Assembly (NCBI GenBank): GCA_030512335.1
Contig: JAULSU010000007.1
Coordinates: 1,922,001 to 1,986,000, forward strand
Origin: Immersiella caudata
Lineage: Eukaryota; Ascomycota; Sordariomycetes; Sordariales; Lasiosphaeriaceae
DNA: 64,000 nt
Reading direction: 5' to 3'
The notes under the pieces: generated by a model
The model's database searches: none
Seen by the model: the letters and a program-made list of their open reading frames with translations, nothing else
What the model was told of the DNA's origin: nothing
Shown here: piece after piece, positions 43,070 through 55,060 of the stretch
Layout of the letters: each line of letters begins with the position of its first letter
Numbering within the stretch: the stretch's first letter is position 1
Position numbers and translations under genes: made by a program

Positions 43070-44975
43070 TTACGCCTTCTTCGCATCGGCCAAAATATCA
43101 TCCGTCGCCTTTTCGCTCAGCATCATAGTCGGCAACACAGGGAAGGCACCCGGGACCACAGGGAAACTGCTCGCATCCACCACTCTCAGGCCGTTTACGC
43201 CCCTGACCCTAAACTTCGAGTCAAGCACAGCCAGCTTATCATCATCAGCACCAATGGCGCAGGTCGATGTCGCGTGGTGTGAGTATGCCTGCAGCTTGAA
43301 GAATTCAGCCTGCGCGGCATCGGTGCAGTTGGCGGTCTTGCCGAGCTCGCCAGGGCAGGGGTGAAGTTCGGTGAAGGGGGTAGCAGGCGGGCCGGCGGCC
43401 TTCCAGGACTCGCGGAGAATGTTGGCAGCTGAGACAAGCTCCTTGAGATCGGCATCTCCGCCGTTCTTGAAGAAGTTGAAGTTGATATCAGGAGTATCGA
43501 GGGGGTCGGCCGAGGTGAGACGGACGGTACCGGCTTGAGACTTGGGGCCGATGTGCACCATGGCGCAGGTCCACTGGTTGGGTCCGTAGTAGTTGGGGAA
43601 ACCAGGCCAGAAGCCCTCGAAGGAGAACGCACCGCACCAGGTGAAGATGTTGCGGTTCTTGGTGGGAGCGTCGGGGGTGCGGAAAATGAGGGTGATGAGG
43701 CCGGCGTCGACGGGGGCGTTCCCCAGAGCCAAAATGGATCCCTCGTAGTTGTCGGCTAGGCGCTCGCCGACACCAGGGAGGTCCTTAACAACAGGAATTC
43801 CAAACTTCTCGAGTTCGGCGCGGGGGCCGATTCCAGACAGTTTGAGAATCTGGGGTGAGTTGAAGGCGCCGCCGGACACGATGACTTCCTTTGATGCAAG
43901 GATCTTGGTCGCAGGAGGCGCCTTAGCGCTGCGGACATGCTTCGGGTCAGCCCTGTAGAGCGACTGGCCTTGCACAACCTCGACACCGATGGCACGCGGA
44001 GGCGCAGCACCCATGCCAGTCGAGTTGGTGAAGAGAACCTTGGTCACAAGGGTGTGAAGCTTGACAGTCAGAGGGTACTTGGCAGCGTCGGCCAGAGTTG
44101 CTCGGATGTAGTTGTTCGGGCTGCTGCGCTTGCCATCCTTCCCAGAGTGCTGCACCATGTTGTAGAAGGAAGTGATTTGATCCCGGTTCTTGTCGTCAGC
44201 GAGAATGTCACTGTTCAGCAGATCCGCCGCCTTTGCCGGGTCCTGGCCGGTGAGTTTGGCAAGTTCCTTCAGGATCTTCGTTCCGGTCCAGTTGTCGTTC
44301 TTCGCCCACGAAACATCACCAGCGGCGGTCTTGAGCCATCCTGCAAATTTATGATCAGCGCCATTCCAACATTGAAGGGGGCATCCAAGCCATACCATTG
44401 TACCCGTGTGCAGGGTTGCCAGCAGCCAGGTAATCGTTTCTCTCGATCCTCTGGTAGTACTGACGCATCTTGCTTGCCTCCCAGCTAGCATCGCCGGTAA
44501 GGTTGACAATCAAATTCCAATCATCGTCTTGTGGCAGCGAGCAAACCGCGCCGTTGTGCATCGCGCAGCCACCTAGTACTGCAGCACGCGGGTACTGAAT
44601 GCCGAGATGCTTAGCCTGGGGCGGTGGGTTGGTGCCGATGTAGAACGTGCCATCGCCGGTGTCGTAAGTCGTGTACTTGAACTTGAGCTCCCGTTCGGGG
44701 TCGTCTGAGTGCTTCACCCAAAAGTCCCAACGCGAAGCTTCATCGTTGGCGGCCTCGTTGAAGTTCATCAGATCGGCATACGTCGGGTTGTCTCCCTCAT
44801 CGCCGCCTGCCTCGATGAGCAGCGTCTTGTAACCAGCCCTCGCCAGGTTAGCAGCCAAGGGGCCACCGCCGGGTCCGCTGCCGACAACGATGTAGTCATA
44901 GGTTTCCGTGGCCTGGCCATTGACGACCGAGACGGCCGCGGACGCAGCCAGGGCTGACAAGAGACGGTAGCGCAT
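43070..44975 (-). CDS. Secreted GMC oxidoreductase (AA3-like)
   Basis: Two exons (44975-44396, 44340-43070) give 616 residues. Residues 1-20 are a signal peptide (MRYRLLSALAASAAVSVVNG). The FAD-binding Rossmann motif is YIVVGSGPGGGPLAANLARAGY, followed by the Glu of LLIEAGGDEG. The GMC signatures PRAAVLGGCAMHNGAV and SGGAFNSPQILKLSGIGPRAEL are present. Near the C-terminus SHHATSTCAIG supplies the catalytic His, but the position usually held by a second His or Asn lies in PVVPGAFPVLPTMML, which has neither. Family members are FAD alcohol or sugar oxidases that make hydrogen peroxide outside the cell. The substrate is unknown. Confidence 0.85.
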
Positions 44976-46733
44976 CGTGAGATGTGGCCGGCGTACTGGA
45001 AGCTCGCAGCTATATCTTGCTAAGTCCTCAAGGACGACAGCGGGTTCCCGCTTCTTTTATGTCACTCAAGTCTCCAGGGGTCCCGATCGACCCGATCTAC
45101 ACCCTTTCTCCCCTTTGGCGTCCCGCCTGCTGAGGACCGTCGTCCAGCCAATCTGGAGCGGCAATATGCACCCAGGGGCAAAATAGATCATTCCCGGATA
45201 TTGGCATCTTGCAGAGCCGGTGAGGTTCTTGCAGGTGCACAAGCAAAATCCGACAACAGGGTAGGCTCGTAGGGAGTGCGATATTGGCCAGGTAGTTACC
45301 CTTCCGCTCGCTGGGTAAAGTGCGATCCCGCCAGCATGCGGAGCTTGCTGTCCTCCAGTCGTGCCACTCCGCTATGCGTGCAGCGGGGAGCTAGTGGTGC
45401 CCCGCTGTCAGGGCCACGGGTCGCCGGCAGCATATTAGGCAAGGCATATTGCCCTGGCGCGTTCTGGAAGATTTGTCGGTTCCGATCCAAGCGGCGACTA
45501 TATCAAAGTCCGAGAAGACGCGGGTACCCGATCATTAACTTGGTCCCGTATAGCGTGCGTTGATTTGTTTTTGCTTGTCTGGTACCATGCCGCGGGGCCA
45601 CTGGCTAGGAGCGTCAAAATGGGCGCCAGTCTCCAACTGGTTGCGACCGAAGCCGGTAGAATATCTGGAAGAGCCGGCTCTACTACCGCGTCAGGTAGCA
45701 TTTCTGCGTAGACCTGCATGCTGATTATTTGATTAGTCCAAGGCCCCGGTTCGCCGTAAACTCACTCTACGCGCACGGGGACACACCGCACGGCTGGACA
45801 CGGAGAGAATCATCCGTTGAGATCAAAAGTCCGACCTCAAGTTGCGAGCCTCGATGCGCAACAGCGCAATACCCGAGGTTCTTGCATCAATGCATCAGTT
45901 CTCATTTTTCTCTTGTTCGGATACTCCAGCAACCCAAAGACCGAGTAGAACACGACGTTGAGGCACGTGCAACTCGAAAGACAAGTCGAGAGATCGCGCC
46001 TTCCCGATGCAAGACCAACACGGCGATGCCTCAATCAATTGGTCCCAAACCGAAACAATGGGTCCTGCGTCCCCAACAGCGCAGTACTCCACTCGCCACT
46101 GCTCGACGTACACGCTTTGTTGGCCTGCCTGAGCAAGCGTGCCGACGTTGCGGCCACTCAAACCACAACGAACTCCAAGGACGGAAGGCGCCCAGCCCGC
46201 GCCATTGATCAGTTAGACGCTAGTGACGACCCCTCGGAAGCGTATCTTGACTCCCGGGTACCCATTCCGAGTATCATAGGGATGTGTGATTTCCGTAATC
46301 AAAGGCGGCTTGTTAAAGGGCCCACCAAAGAAAGATCTGACTACAATCCATCCAATTCAGCGGGCCTAACCACACCAAGATCGCATGCCGTGCGCCGTGG
46401 CTATTGATTCTTCCCCGACATCTGTGGCCCAGCGGCACAGTGGAAACAATTCCGAGCCTCGTTTCTGTTGTCCGATGGCCCACACCATCCCTGGGCACAT
46501 CCCCCGCCCTCGAATTGCCGGGTCGTTGAAGAGCTCAACAGCAGGCAGTTCAGCGAAGAGCTGCGCAAAAGCCTCAAGGTGATACTTCCCTCTCGTAGAA
46601 ACTTGAAGCAGCGACATCCTTCTCACCGGCCCCGACGGGACGTGTTTTGTCGATCGAAACCTCAGCATGCTCCCAAACGCACGCTGATACTGCCGAAGTA
46701 CTCTTGATCTATATTTAAATTTTCCTATGTCTC
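44976..46733. other. Long intergenic region, 1.75 kb
   Basis: Upstream flank of the secreted GMC gene and downstream flank of the membrane protein gene. Several open frames of 60-160 codons occur on both strands but none looks like a protein. No repeat stands out. Confidence 0.5.
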
Positions 46734-47890
46734 CTATAAATCCTGCACCCTCACTTTTTGCTCGCTGATTTCCGTTGCCGATGTGGCCGGAGTGGTCGCA
46801 TATATCTCCGGATATCCAGTCTTCTGTGGCGATGGTCCCCCCAGCCCCTCGGGCACAACCAACTTTTTATCCTTATCATAGTCCCTGTCGAACTTGCTCG
46901 TGCCATCCAACTCGAACTTTCCGCTTCCCTCTGCCATCTCGACACGATACCACACCCCGTCCAATTCATACATCCCCGGTGGCCCCCTTTTCACCTCCTG
47001 AGGAGACATTGGTATTCCCCCGAGTGGAACAGCATGTGCAACGAACGGATCTGGGGGTAGTTTTCGGACTTCTCTCCTGGCAAATAAACCACAAAAGCCG
47101 CCGGATCTTCCAGAATTCGTTGGTGGTTGGCCCCGGTATTTTCGCCAGGTCCACAATAAGAAGCCCACGGAAGCTGTCACAACAAATGTCCCGACCACGC
47201 CAACTATGATACCGACGAGGGCTCCTTGCGACAATCCGTCTCCTGAAGAGGATGCCGCTGTGAAATTTGACGGGTCGGATGTGGTAACAGGCGTCGCCGT
47301 CGAATCAGATGTCGACGTAGGCACGCCGGGTGTTGCGGAAGCTGAAGTCTGTGTGAAGATTATCGTCGTTGCTTCGGCTGATCTAGGGTTAGACGGTTCA
47401 TTGCGGATAGAATGTTGAAGAACTCACGCGGTACTGGCTCATGGTTGCAGTAATACACCTGCGAGCAGGTGGTTCCCCCATACTCATACAGATTATTGAA
47501 ATACTTTTGCCAGCATGAAAATCCACCATAACCGTTGTGGCCAATGCCGGCGAACTCGCCGTCGGCGACCTTTGGGCCGATGGTAGCTAGAAAGGTGACG
47601 CCAGTATCGGTGAAGAGCCCCGACGTTTCGACGTTGACCCATAGGGCTGCTTCTCCGGGCTTCGTTTGGACAACGGCGACGTCCTTCGGTATTCTCCCTG
47701 GCGACCCTTCAAAGTAGGCTATTTGCGATGATACGACGGCGTTGGCATCTCTGCAATCTGCGAGGACGACATGCTCGCCATTGCGTCGGTGCAGCTCGCG
47801 GCCAAGCAGAAATGAGGACGGAGGTGTTGCTCCGGCCAGCAGAGAACAACCTGGATGGAGAAAAAATAGGGCGGTGAAGATGCTAAACAT
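46734..47890 (-). CDS. Type I membrane protein with Cys-containing ectodomain
   Basis: Two exons (47890-47428, 47341-46734) give 356 residues. A signal peptide (MFSIFTALFFLHPGCSLLAG) leads to a compact ectodomain (CRDANAVVSSQIAYFEGS, FAGIGHNGYGGFSCWQKYF, YGGTTCSQVYYCNHEPVP). A Ser/Thr-rich stalk then reaches one membrane helix (GALVGIIVGVVGTFVVTASVGFLLW) with a basic stop-transfer end (WRKYRG). The cytosolic tail has about 130 residues (PPGMYELDGVWYRVEMAEG, ending SEQKVRVQDL). This plan is common in fungal surface sensors and wall-linked proteins; the domain name is not recognised. The splice acceptor was chosen as TTCAG at 47343-47342 because it alone keeps the Ser/Thr stalk in frame. Confidence 0.72.
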
Positions 47891-50268
47891 ATTCACTCGC
47901 GCATCCCGCCCGGAATAGGCGCCCCAGAAGCAATGCCAGCGATGCAGTCCAGGACGTCCCGCGCCGGTAAACCCGAAGGCGTGGGAGCACCCGGGTGGGT
48001 CGTCGTTTGTGCTGCCCGAATACGGGCGTTGCCGTCAGCTCACCGACCGGGCAATTCTGTCGAGCGGGACGAAGGAGCGCGAAGGAACAGGCTGGCCTCT
48101 CAACTGCCGGAGCAGTACCGGAGTGAACCAGACAATGAGCAACAGGAGAATTTGGCTGCCTAAAAATTGGATCAAAACGGCAACATCGGACGAAAGTCGA
48201 GGGGAACGAAGTTTGTGGATCAAAGGGGGATGAGGACATGATCAAGGGTCAGCGGGGCCCGCTCGCCAAGCGGCCAAGCCCAGCTCAATTTGCCTCACGT
48301 TTTCCACGGGGACGCCGCCGCAAACCCATCAAACATTCTGAATCTGGGCGGGAAGGATTGGACGATCCTGGCTTGAGAAATTGACAGAAAGGCAAAATAC
48401 TCAAAAACAAGCTCGTTGCGCTCCAGCACCCGTTCGTGCCAGAACATTTTTGAGCTCTTCACGATGCTGATTTTTCTCCACTCTCTCGTCTCTGCTTCCT
48501 CGAAGCTCCATTTGGTCTGACTGCGCTTGCCCCAATGCGTGCACCACCCGGTGACAGGGGCTGACACTCTTCATTTCGCCAATCGACACGGAGCCCAATG
48601 CCGAGCAGGGGCCAAAGGGTAAAGCCCCTGATTTTGATGGGTCTCCATGGCACGCCCTCTGGAGAATTTCTGTCGAATGTCACCATGCGATCGTGACTTC
48701 CGGTGCACTAGGTTGATGGGTTTGCAACTTCGGTGCTTCTTTGTCGGTCGCCGTGACGTTGGTGGTACCAGGCAAGAGAGAGTGTTGTAGTGATCAGTGG
48801 GCCAAGGGGCACACTGTGCGCCACGGCCCCTTGATGACAGATGACATTAGGTGGCGTTCGATGCACCGATTTAGCACACCGAGCTTGAATCCTGGCGTTC
48901 AGCTCAGCTCGAACGAACCGCAATCGGCGTTGAAGTTCGACTGACGGGATGCAAAGTCCGATTGCAAGCATTTGGAAGGCTTCATCAACCCCAGAACACA
49001 CCGTTGCGCCGAAGAGAGACAAGTGAAAGCTAAGACGGACTTTGATTCCTACATCAGAGCAAGTGCCTGTACATCCAAGCATGCCTTGCGGCCCAAAAGA
49101 CTGGGCTCAATCGACTTCGACATCCATCGTAGCTCTTGGCAGTTGGTCGACATCGAAGAAGGCAAACATGTCCCGGTCGGAGAGGTTGCCACCAGTTCTC
49201 GGGCGCTGGCTACCGAGGGGACTATAGCTGCCGTGCACAGCTTCCAATATAACACCGCTATTGGACTCAGAGATAGGTTCCTTGGCAGCTATTCACGATT
49301 GAAATCAAAGACCGGACATAGGTGCTGCATCTGGACTACAGCTTGGTCAGGTAAAGCTGCATGTCGGCTTGCAAAGCAACCCCGCCGCCTCTCTCTCATG
49401 ATCCAGTTGGGCGACGGCAATTCTCGGCTATATCCGTGTGGGGGTGGAGCTCTACAATTGAAACGCGATCTTGCATCACGACGTCCTGGTTCGGGCAGGT
49501 GCCAGGCGTTACATGCAAATGAACGTAGAAGGCGAAGTCCATCTTGTGGAATGATTCGGAAGTCAAACCTCATCGAGCGTGTTTTTCTCTCACCTCAATT
49601 CCAAATTCCCTCGTACAGGATGGGATATTTACCCTTGACAGAGTCTTTACCCAACGTCAGCCCGATTATCTCACATCTTACTCAGAAAATGGAAGCTAGA
49701 ACCTCGCGACGGGCCTTGGCCACATCGAGAACTTCCATCCTTCCCCCGCCCGTACCACGTTAGTGCTTCCATGTCACAGCCGGCGAAGCGCGCCGCTGAG
49801 CAAAACAATGGGATTGGCACCCTCACACGCAACATGGAAGGACTACCAACCTACCTGAAGTATCCACAGCTCGTAACAGTCAACGTCCTCTGTGGAGCGA
49901 GTCGTAAAGGCCTTTCCCACGTGTCCCTCCATCGTTCTTGCCCCTCCATCCATCCGCCAATCAAGTGGCCGCAATGGATCACAGTCACAGAACATGGTGC
50001 AAGCAGGCTGGCGTGGCCACGAACCTCTCCGTTCGCCGTCCAGCAGAGCCCAGCCTATGTCAATGGTAAGCAAACCTTTCCACAGTCCCGTGTCTTGGCG
50101 TACCACAACACCAAGTATAAAATGCCGCCCGGTGTAACTCTTTGGCGTTCCAGATGGTCGCCAGTCACCATTTGAAGACGCTTGTCACTGGCTATGCTAG
50201 GTGCTTCGCTTCTGAAACAAGCATTCTTCGCTTCTCTCGTCACTTCGCTCACGATCCGGGACCAAACC
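47891..50268. other. Long intergenic region, 2.4 kb
   Basis: Divergent upstream region of the type I membrane protein gene and the second GMC gene. A plus-strand frame at 48972-49763 is open for 263 codons but starts with TTG and has Arg/Ser-rich composition without pattern. No repeat or transposon remnant was identified. Confidence 0.45.
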
Positions 50269-52085
50269 ATGGCCTCCGAGTACGATTTCATCATCGTTGG
50301 CAGTAAGTCAACCTCTTGAAACAGAGTTGGGACACCTTACTTACCACAAAGCACGCGCAAAGGCGGACCGGCGGGTAGTGCGCTTGCATATGGTCTCGCA
50401 CAATCTGAGAAAAATCCCAAGATTCTGCTACTCGAAGCGGGAGGCCCAAATGACGACAAGAACCTCCGTGTTGATGGCCAGCGCTGGGTCACGTTCCTGA
50501 ACAAGGACATGAATTGGGGCTACAAAACTGTGCCTCAAGAGCATGCCGCCAACCGCGAGATTGATTACTCCCGCGGAAAGGGCCTGGGTGGGTCGTCAGC
50601 CATCAACTTTGGTGTCTTCACCGCCGGTGCGCGCGGCGACTACGACGAATGGGCCCGCATCGTCAACGACGACTCGTTCGACTGGGACCACGCTCAAGCG
50701 CGTCTCAAGCAGCTCGAGGCATTCCACACCGAGACTCCCGCAGGTCTCGACACATCCCAGTATGTAGCACCCGACCCAAAGGATCACGGCGCATCCGGCC
50801 CTCTCAATGTTGGGTTCGCGGACGAGTGGGAGTCGGACCTTCTTCCCTCAGTCAACCTTTTTGAGAAGGCGGGATACCCCCTGAATCCGGATCATAACTC
50901 GGGCAACCCCATCGGCGCATCTGTCCTCATCAACTCGGCTCATAAAGGTGTGCGCTCAACGGCCGCGGACCTCCTGAAGGACCTCTCTGATAATGTGACG
51001 GTCAAGACCAACTCAATTGTGCAGCGAGTTATCCTAGTGGACAGGAAGGCGGTGGGAGTGGAGGTGGAAGGAGGGGTTCGATACATGGCCTCCAAGGAGG
51101 TCATTCTTTCCGCAGGCTCGCTAGATACCCCCCGCATCTTGATGCACTCTGGTATCGGACCGGCGGGGCAGCTCGAGAAGTACGGCATCCCCACAGTTCT
51201 TGCAGTCCCGGCTCTCGGGCAAGGGCTTCGTGACCACGCCTTCACCTTGGTAGCGTACAAGCGGACACCAGAGAGCAGCTCGGGTCGTCCATCTTTTTAC
51301 GGCACCCAAAACCAGGCAGCTCAAGACGCCGCACTCGAACAATGGAAAAAGGACGGCACTGGCCCCTGGTCGAAGTATGCTTGCGAGATGGCTGTTGGCT
51401 ACTTCAAGCTCAACGAGAGCTTCACTTCATCGTCCGAGTTTCTTGCTCTCCCCGCCACCGAGCAAGCGTATCTCAACCACGAAACGGTACCGCATTACGA
51501 GGTCCTCACGCACTTACCGATTCAGTGGTTCATACCCAACCTGCCGGACGAGGATCTCGACGCTGCTTCCTTTATCGTCTTCCTCTACAACTCCCAGGCT
51601 CGGGGAACGGTTGAACTCCAGTCAGCGGACCCAACGGTGCCGCTGCTTTTTGATCCAAAGTTCCTTGAGAACGAGTTTGACCGTCGCGCTGCCATTGACT
51701 CTCTTCGCGAGGTCCTTCGCCTTGCCGAATCTCCCGCCTTTGCCAAAGACACCGTGGGAACAATTGCTGCCCCTCCGTTCAACGCTACCGATGAGGAGCT
51801 GTTGGCGTACTGGCAGCAAACTATCTCCTCCAGTTGGCACATGACTGGAACTGCCAAGATGTCCGGAGACAAGGACGCGGTTGTCGACAAGGACTTCCGT
51901 GTCGTTGGTATCGAAGGCCTTCGTATTGTTGACATGAGCGTCGTTCCCGTGCTGGCTAGTTGCCACACTCAATCTGTAGCCTGTGAGTGACCCTCAAGCC
52001 CGTCGAGAAGTTACAAACTAACGAAAACCCAGACATCACCGGGTTGACCGCGGCTGAGAAGTTGAGGAAGGAGTACTGCTTGTGA
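50269..52085 (+). CDS. Intracellular GMC oxidoreductase
   Basis: Three exons (50269-50302, 50363-51982, 52033-52085) give 568 residues. The tiny first exon encodes MASEYDFIIVG, and the intron splits the Rossmann GxGxxG (IIVGS-GPAGSALAYGLAQ). GMC signatures: YSRGKGLGGSSAINFGVF and SAGSLDTPRILMHSGIGPAGQ. Both C-terminal active-site positions are present: His in SSSWHMTGTAKMSG and His in SCHTQSVAY. There is no signal peptide, so it should act inside the cell, unlike the other GMC protein in this window. Closest in type to choline or aryl-alcohol dehydrogenase-like fungal enzymes; the substrate is unknown. The last exon (YITGLTAAEKLRKEYC) completes the conserved C-terminal helix. Confidence 0.87.
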
Positions 52086-52194
52086 TGGTCCTTCAAGCCC
52101 TTTCGGCGTTTTGTGATTCCCATTCCTAGATAAATGTGTTTGTTCCCTCAAAAATGAGATAAATTGAATCATAATCCTTGGTGTTTTCCATATG

Positions 52195-53637
52195 CTACCA
52201 CTCATCCTCGTCGATCTCCTTTTCCAACTCTTTAAGTTCTCTCCACAACATCTGCATAGGCACAGAGTTGTTGGCACTATCCTCTCCTTCATAAAGACGC
52301 AACTTCGCCTCCGCCAACTGGGTATATTTCCTCGCCAACGCCACCTCATTGATCGACATGTACGCCCGCGCAAACACAAACATGTACTCAACCAACGGAT
52401 CAAGGCCCTCCAATCCAATCAACGCCGAGGCCTCCCGCACAATCGCATCGATCCGCTCGCGAGGGAGGCTGGCTTCCTGTGTGGCCGACGTCAGTGTTTG
52501 GTGAATCTCGAATAGTCGTTCCCTCCTATCGTCTGACGCTGCTGTCTCCTGTGGAGAAGCGCTACACAACGAGCAGGAGCACTTGAAGCCCCACACTTTG
52601 AGCATCAACTCTCGCTCTTGCAAGGTGTATCCTAACGGGATATCTGCAGCATCGTATCAGCCCACCATCACCCAGCGAGGAGAAACAGAAACCGGGGCTC
52701 TCATCTCACAGGTATGCACAATCTCCTCTCCTGCTTTCAGATCCCGCACAGCGACCATCTCCATCGTCATCGTCTTCGCATTGTACCGCCAGAAAACACT
52801 ATTCCGCCCGTTAGCCACATCCAAGCCACCCGCCTCGTTGAAGAAAACTTACGTCGGCCGACAACCATGATTGACTCTGGACCCGTCCAAAAACAACGCG
52901 ATATGTCCCACCCCCTCCACATCCATTCCTCCGTACCCATTCGTCTTAATCACGTCCGCAACCCAGCCCTGCTTCCCCTTCTTCCCCCTCGCTAGGCCCT
53001 CTATCGCCTTCTGCGTCTCCTCTGGCAATGCACTGACCGCCTCCTCCAGCATCTCTTGGATCAAGTCTGAGCCGAAGCGTTCGCTGGAAAGAAAATCAAA
53101 TCGCACGAGCAGAACCGGGTGGCCAGTGAGCATCCTCTCATGGCGTGCTGCATCGCGGGTGAGTATGACGCCTTTGCCGCGGCCGGGAATGTCTTTGACG
53201 GTGTACGCCTTTTTATGTTGCAAATGGGATGGGGCCTGGGGGCTAGAAGGGAAGTTCTTGACTGAGTCTGGGACGATCCCATCGTCGAGGGACTCTGCTA
53301 GGGATGCGGCAATGGAGGGAAACGTAATGATGCTAATGCCTTGGCCGTTGCGGAAGGTGGGATAAGTGAAGATGCAATCGTCGGGGTGGTCGCCGCCGAT
53401 GTGTTTATTCGGGGGATCCGGGCATGAGGGGGGACGGGACCAGGGTATTGATGGACCTGAAGGAGAAGGACAGGTTCCCGAGGCGAGAGAGGTTAGGGGA
53501 TATGGCGAGCCGCGGGGGGTCCAGAGGCACGTTGAGGGGGAGGGCGTGGAGAGGCTTAGAGAGGGCAAAGGGGTCATGAGCGCGGCGAGGAACAAAGAGA
53601 GGATGTAGTGTCGATGTTTTGGCGAAAAAGGGGCCAT
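52195..53637 (-). CDS. SET-domain protein with an N-terminal signal peptide
   Basis: Three exons (53637-52853, 52798-52710, 52643-52195) give 440 residues. Residues 1-30 (MAPFSPKHRHYILSLFLAAL, then MTPLPSLSLS) look like a cleavable signal peptide. The SET domain begins at KKAYTVKDIPGRGKGVILTRD and ends with HIALFLDGSRVNHGCRPTVFW, AVRDLKAGEEIVHTYIPLGY and the post-SET zinc cluster KCSCSLC. The NHxC, GEEI and Tyr positions needed for S-adenosylmethionine-dependent lysine methylation are present. The C-terminal 150 residues are helical (TPR-like). An upstream in-frame ATG at 53673 would hide the signal at residue 13. The combination implies methylation in the secretory route or outside the cell, or an unusual N-terminus on a cytosolic enzyme. 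Confidence 0.78.
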
Positions 53638-55060
53638 TGTTGGGGCTGGTTTGGTGTTTGGATTTGCGCGCATCTGTGAGGCGCGCTTACAGCGAGAGAC
53701 GGGTGGTGGGATGCGAGGTAGATAGGCTCTTGCCCGGGAGTGATACAAGTACTTGCCACATATTTCTTTTTGATGCGGTAGTGGCGGGTGCTCGTTTGGT
53801 GTTTTAATTAGCCGGTATAGCTATTATGCTCTTGGTGGGACCTGGGTGGTAGGGACAGAGTTGCGGTTAAAGCGGCTTACCCGAAGGCGGCTTCACCCGG
53901 ACACCTCCCGCTTTCTGTCCGTTAGAATAGAGTTCCTCTTGGGAGATGTCAATACTGTCTTCAGCTCCCTAGAGACAATGAGCGTCGTCGACTCAGGGTG
54001 TTTGACCCTTGATGGTTTCAGCTCCGAGGTATTCACCGTGTCTGTCTCAAAAAAGCTCTGCACTCACTGAGGCGCGAAAAGACAGAATTCAGCTTGGGAG
54101 TTGCTGCGAAGCGTCGAGGAGCGAGTCTCTGGCGGATAACGGCTTCCCTCAAACGCCGATTTGAGGCTTTAGGCCAGGCTGCTTCTAGTTGCATGGCACG
54201 ACTGAACATCAGCGGTCGTCAGGCCTGACGGCCATGCATGCAAACAAGAAAAGGTCGCCCTCTTCGGGATGTTGGATCGCTACCATCTTGCCGGCTGTCG
54301 TCTGTTGCTCATAGGTAAGGTGGGCTGTATTTCTGATATATTGGTACCATGTCGTCCACCCAACTTGAAAGCGACAATTGAACATTGAGGTTGCCCGTCG
54401 AAACGAAGATAAGTCGTGGTTGGAACTCACATGCAACTCACCCCCTTGATCACATTCCCCCGAAATCAAACACTTCTCGGGCATGACGAAATCAGATCGA
54501 GAAAGTGGCCAGCCGATAAGCTGATCGCTGGTAGGCGATAAAAATAAGTCCGTGGGAACTGGAGGGAGAAGCTCATCAGGATGCATAAAAAAATGTCTGA
54601 CCGTGACGGTTGCCAGATGCGGGCATCCAAGCTGGGGAGAGGATGACGACGCCACAAAAACAGAGTGAAAGCTAAGAAAAATGGTAAGGACTGGCGCGTG
54701 AATCAAGGAAGAAGTGGAACCGTGCTAGCACAGAATGTATTTCTGTCCTCCAATGCGGTCGACCGTTCCGGGCAGAAAAAAAAACCGAGGACGTTCCTTG
54801 TCAGCCGTGGCCCGCCAGCCAATCCACACCTGGGATGTTGTAGAAAAAGTGGGGCTCTGACGCGGAAGAAAAGAAAGAAGGAAAACGACAAAGCTCCAGC
54901 AATTTCACACCCCTCTTTCCCCTTTTGCAAGCAATTTTTTTCATTCTTCCTTGCGCGACTCCAAAACAGCAAACGGCGCCATCGCCGACCAGTCAACAAC
55001 GTCTGCGCTTTCCACAAACTCAACTCATTTTTTACCTCATCTTTTTCTTTCGTCCTTACC
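53638..55060. other. Divergent intergenic region, 1.4 kb
   Basis: Between the SET gene and the plus-strand low-complexity nuclear-type protein gene. A minus-strand frame of 165 codons (54209-54706) starts at TTG and has no pattern. The 54.85-55.06 kb part is TC-rich and A-rich, as in fungal promoters. Confidence 0.5.

Noticed and set aside
46366..46668. 100-codon minus-strand frame ending near 46366
   Set aside because: Looks somewhat protein-like, but it has no recognised motif, no neighbour exon that joins it and no clear start.
48972..49763. 263-codon open frame on the plus strand
   Set aside because: It begins with TTG, has Arg/Ser-rich composition, no hydrophobic core pattern and no family resemblance; likely a chance frame in GC-rich DNA.
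54209..54706. 165-codon minus-strand frame with a hydrophobic start
   Set aside because: Initiation would be at TTG and the sequence after the first 20 residues has no pattern; no supporting splice sites.
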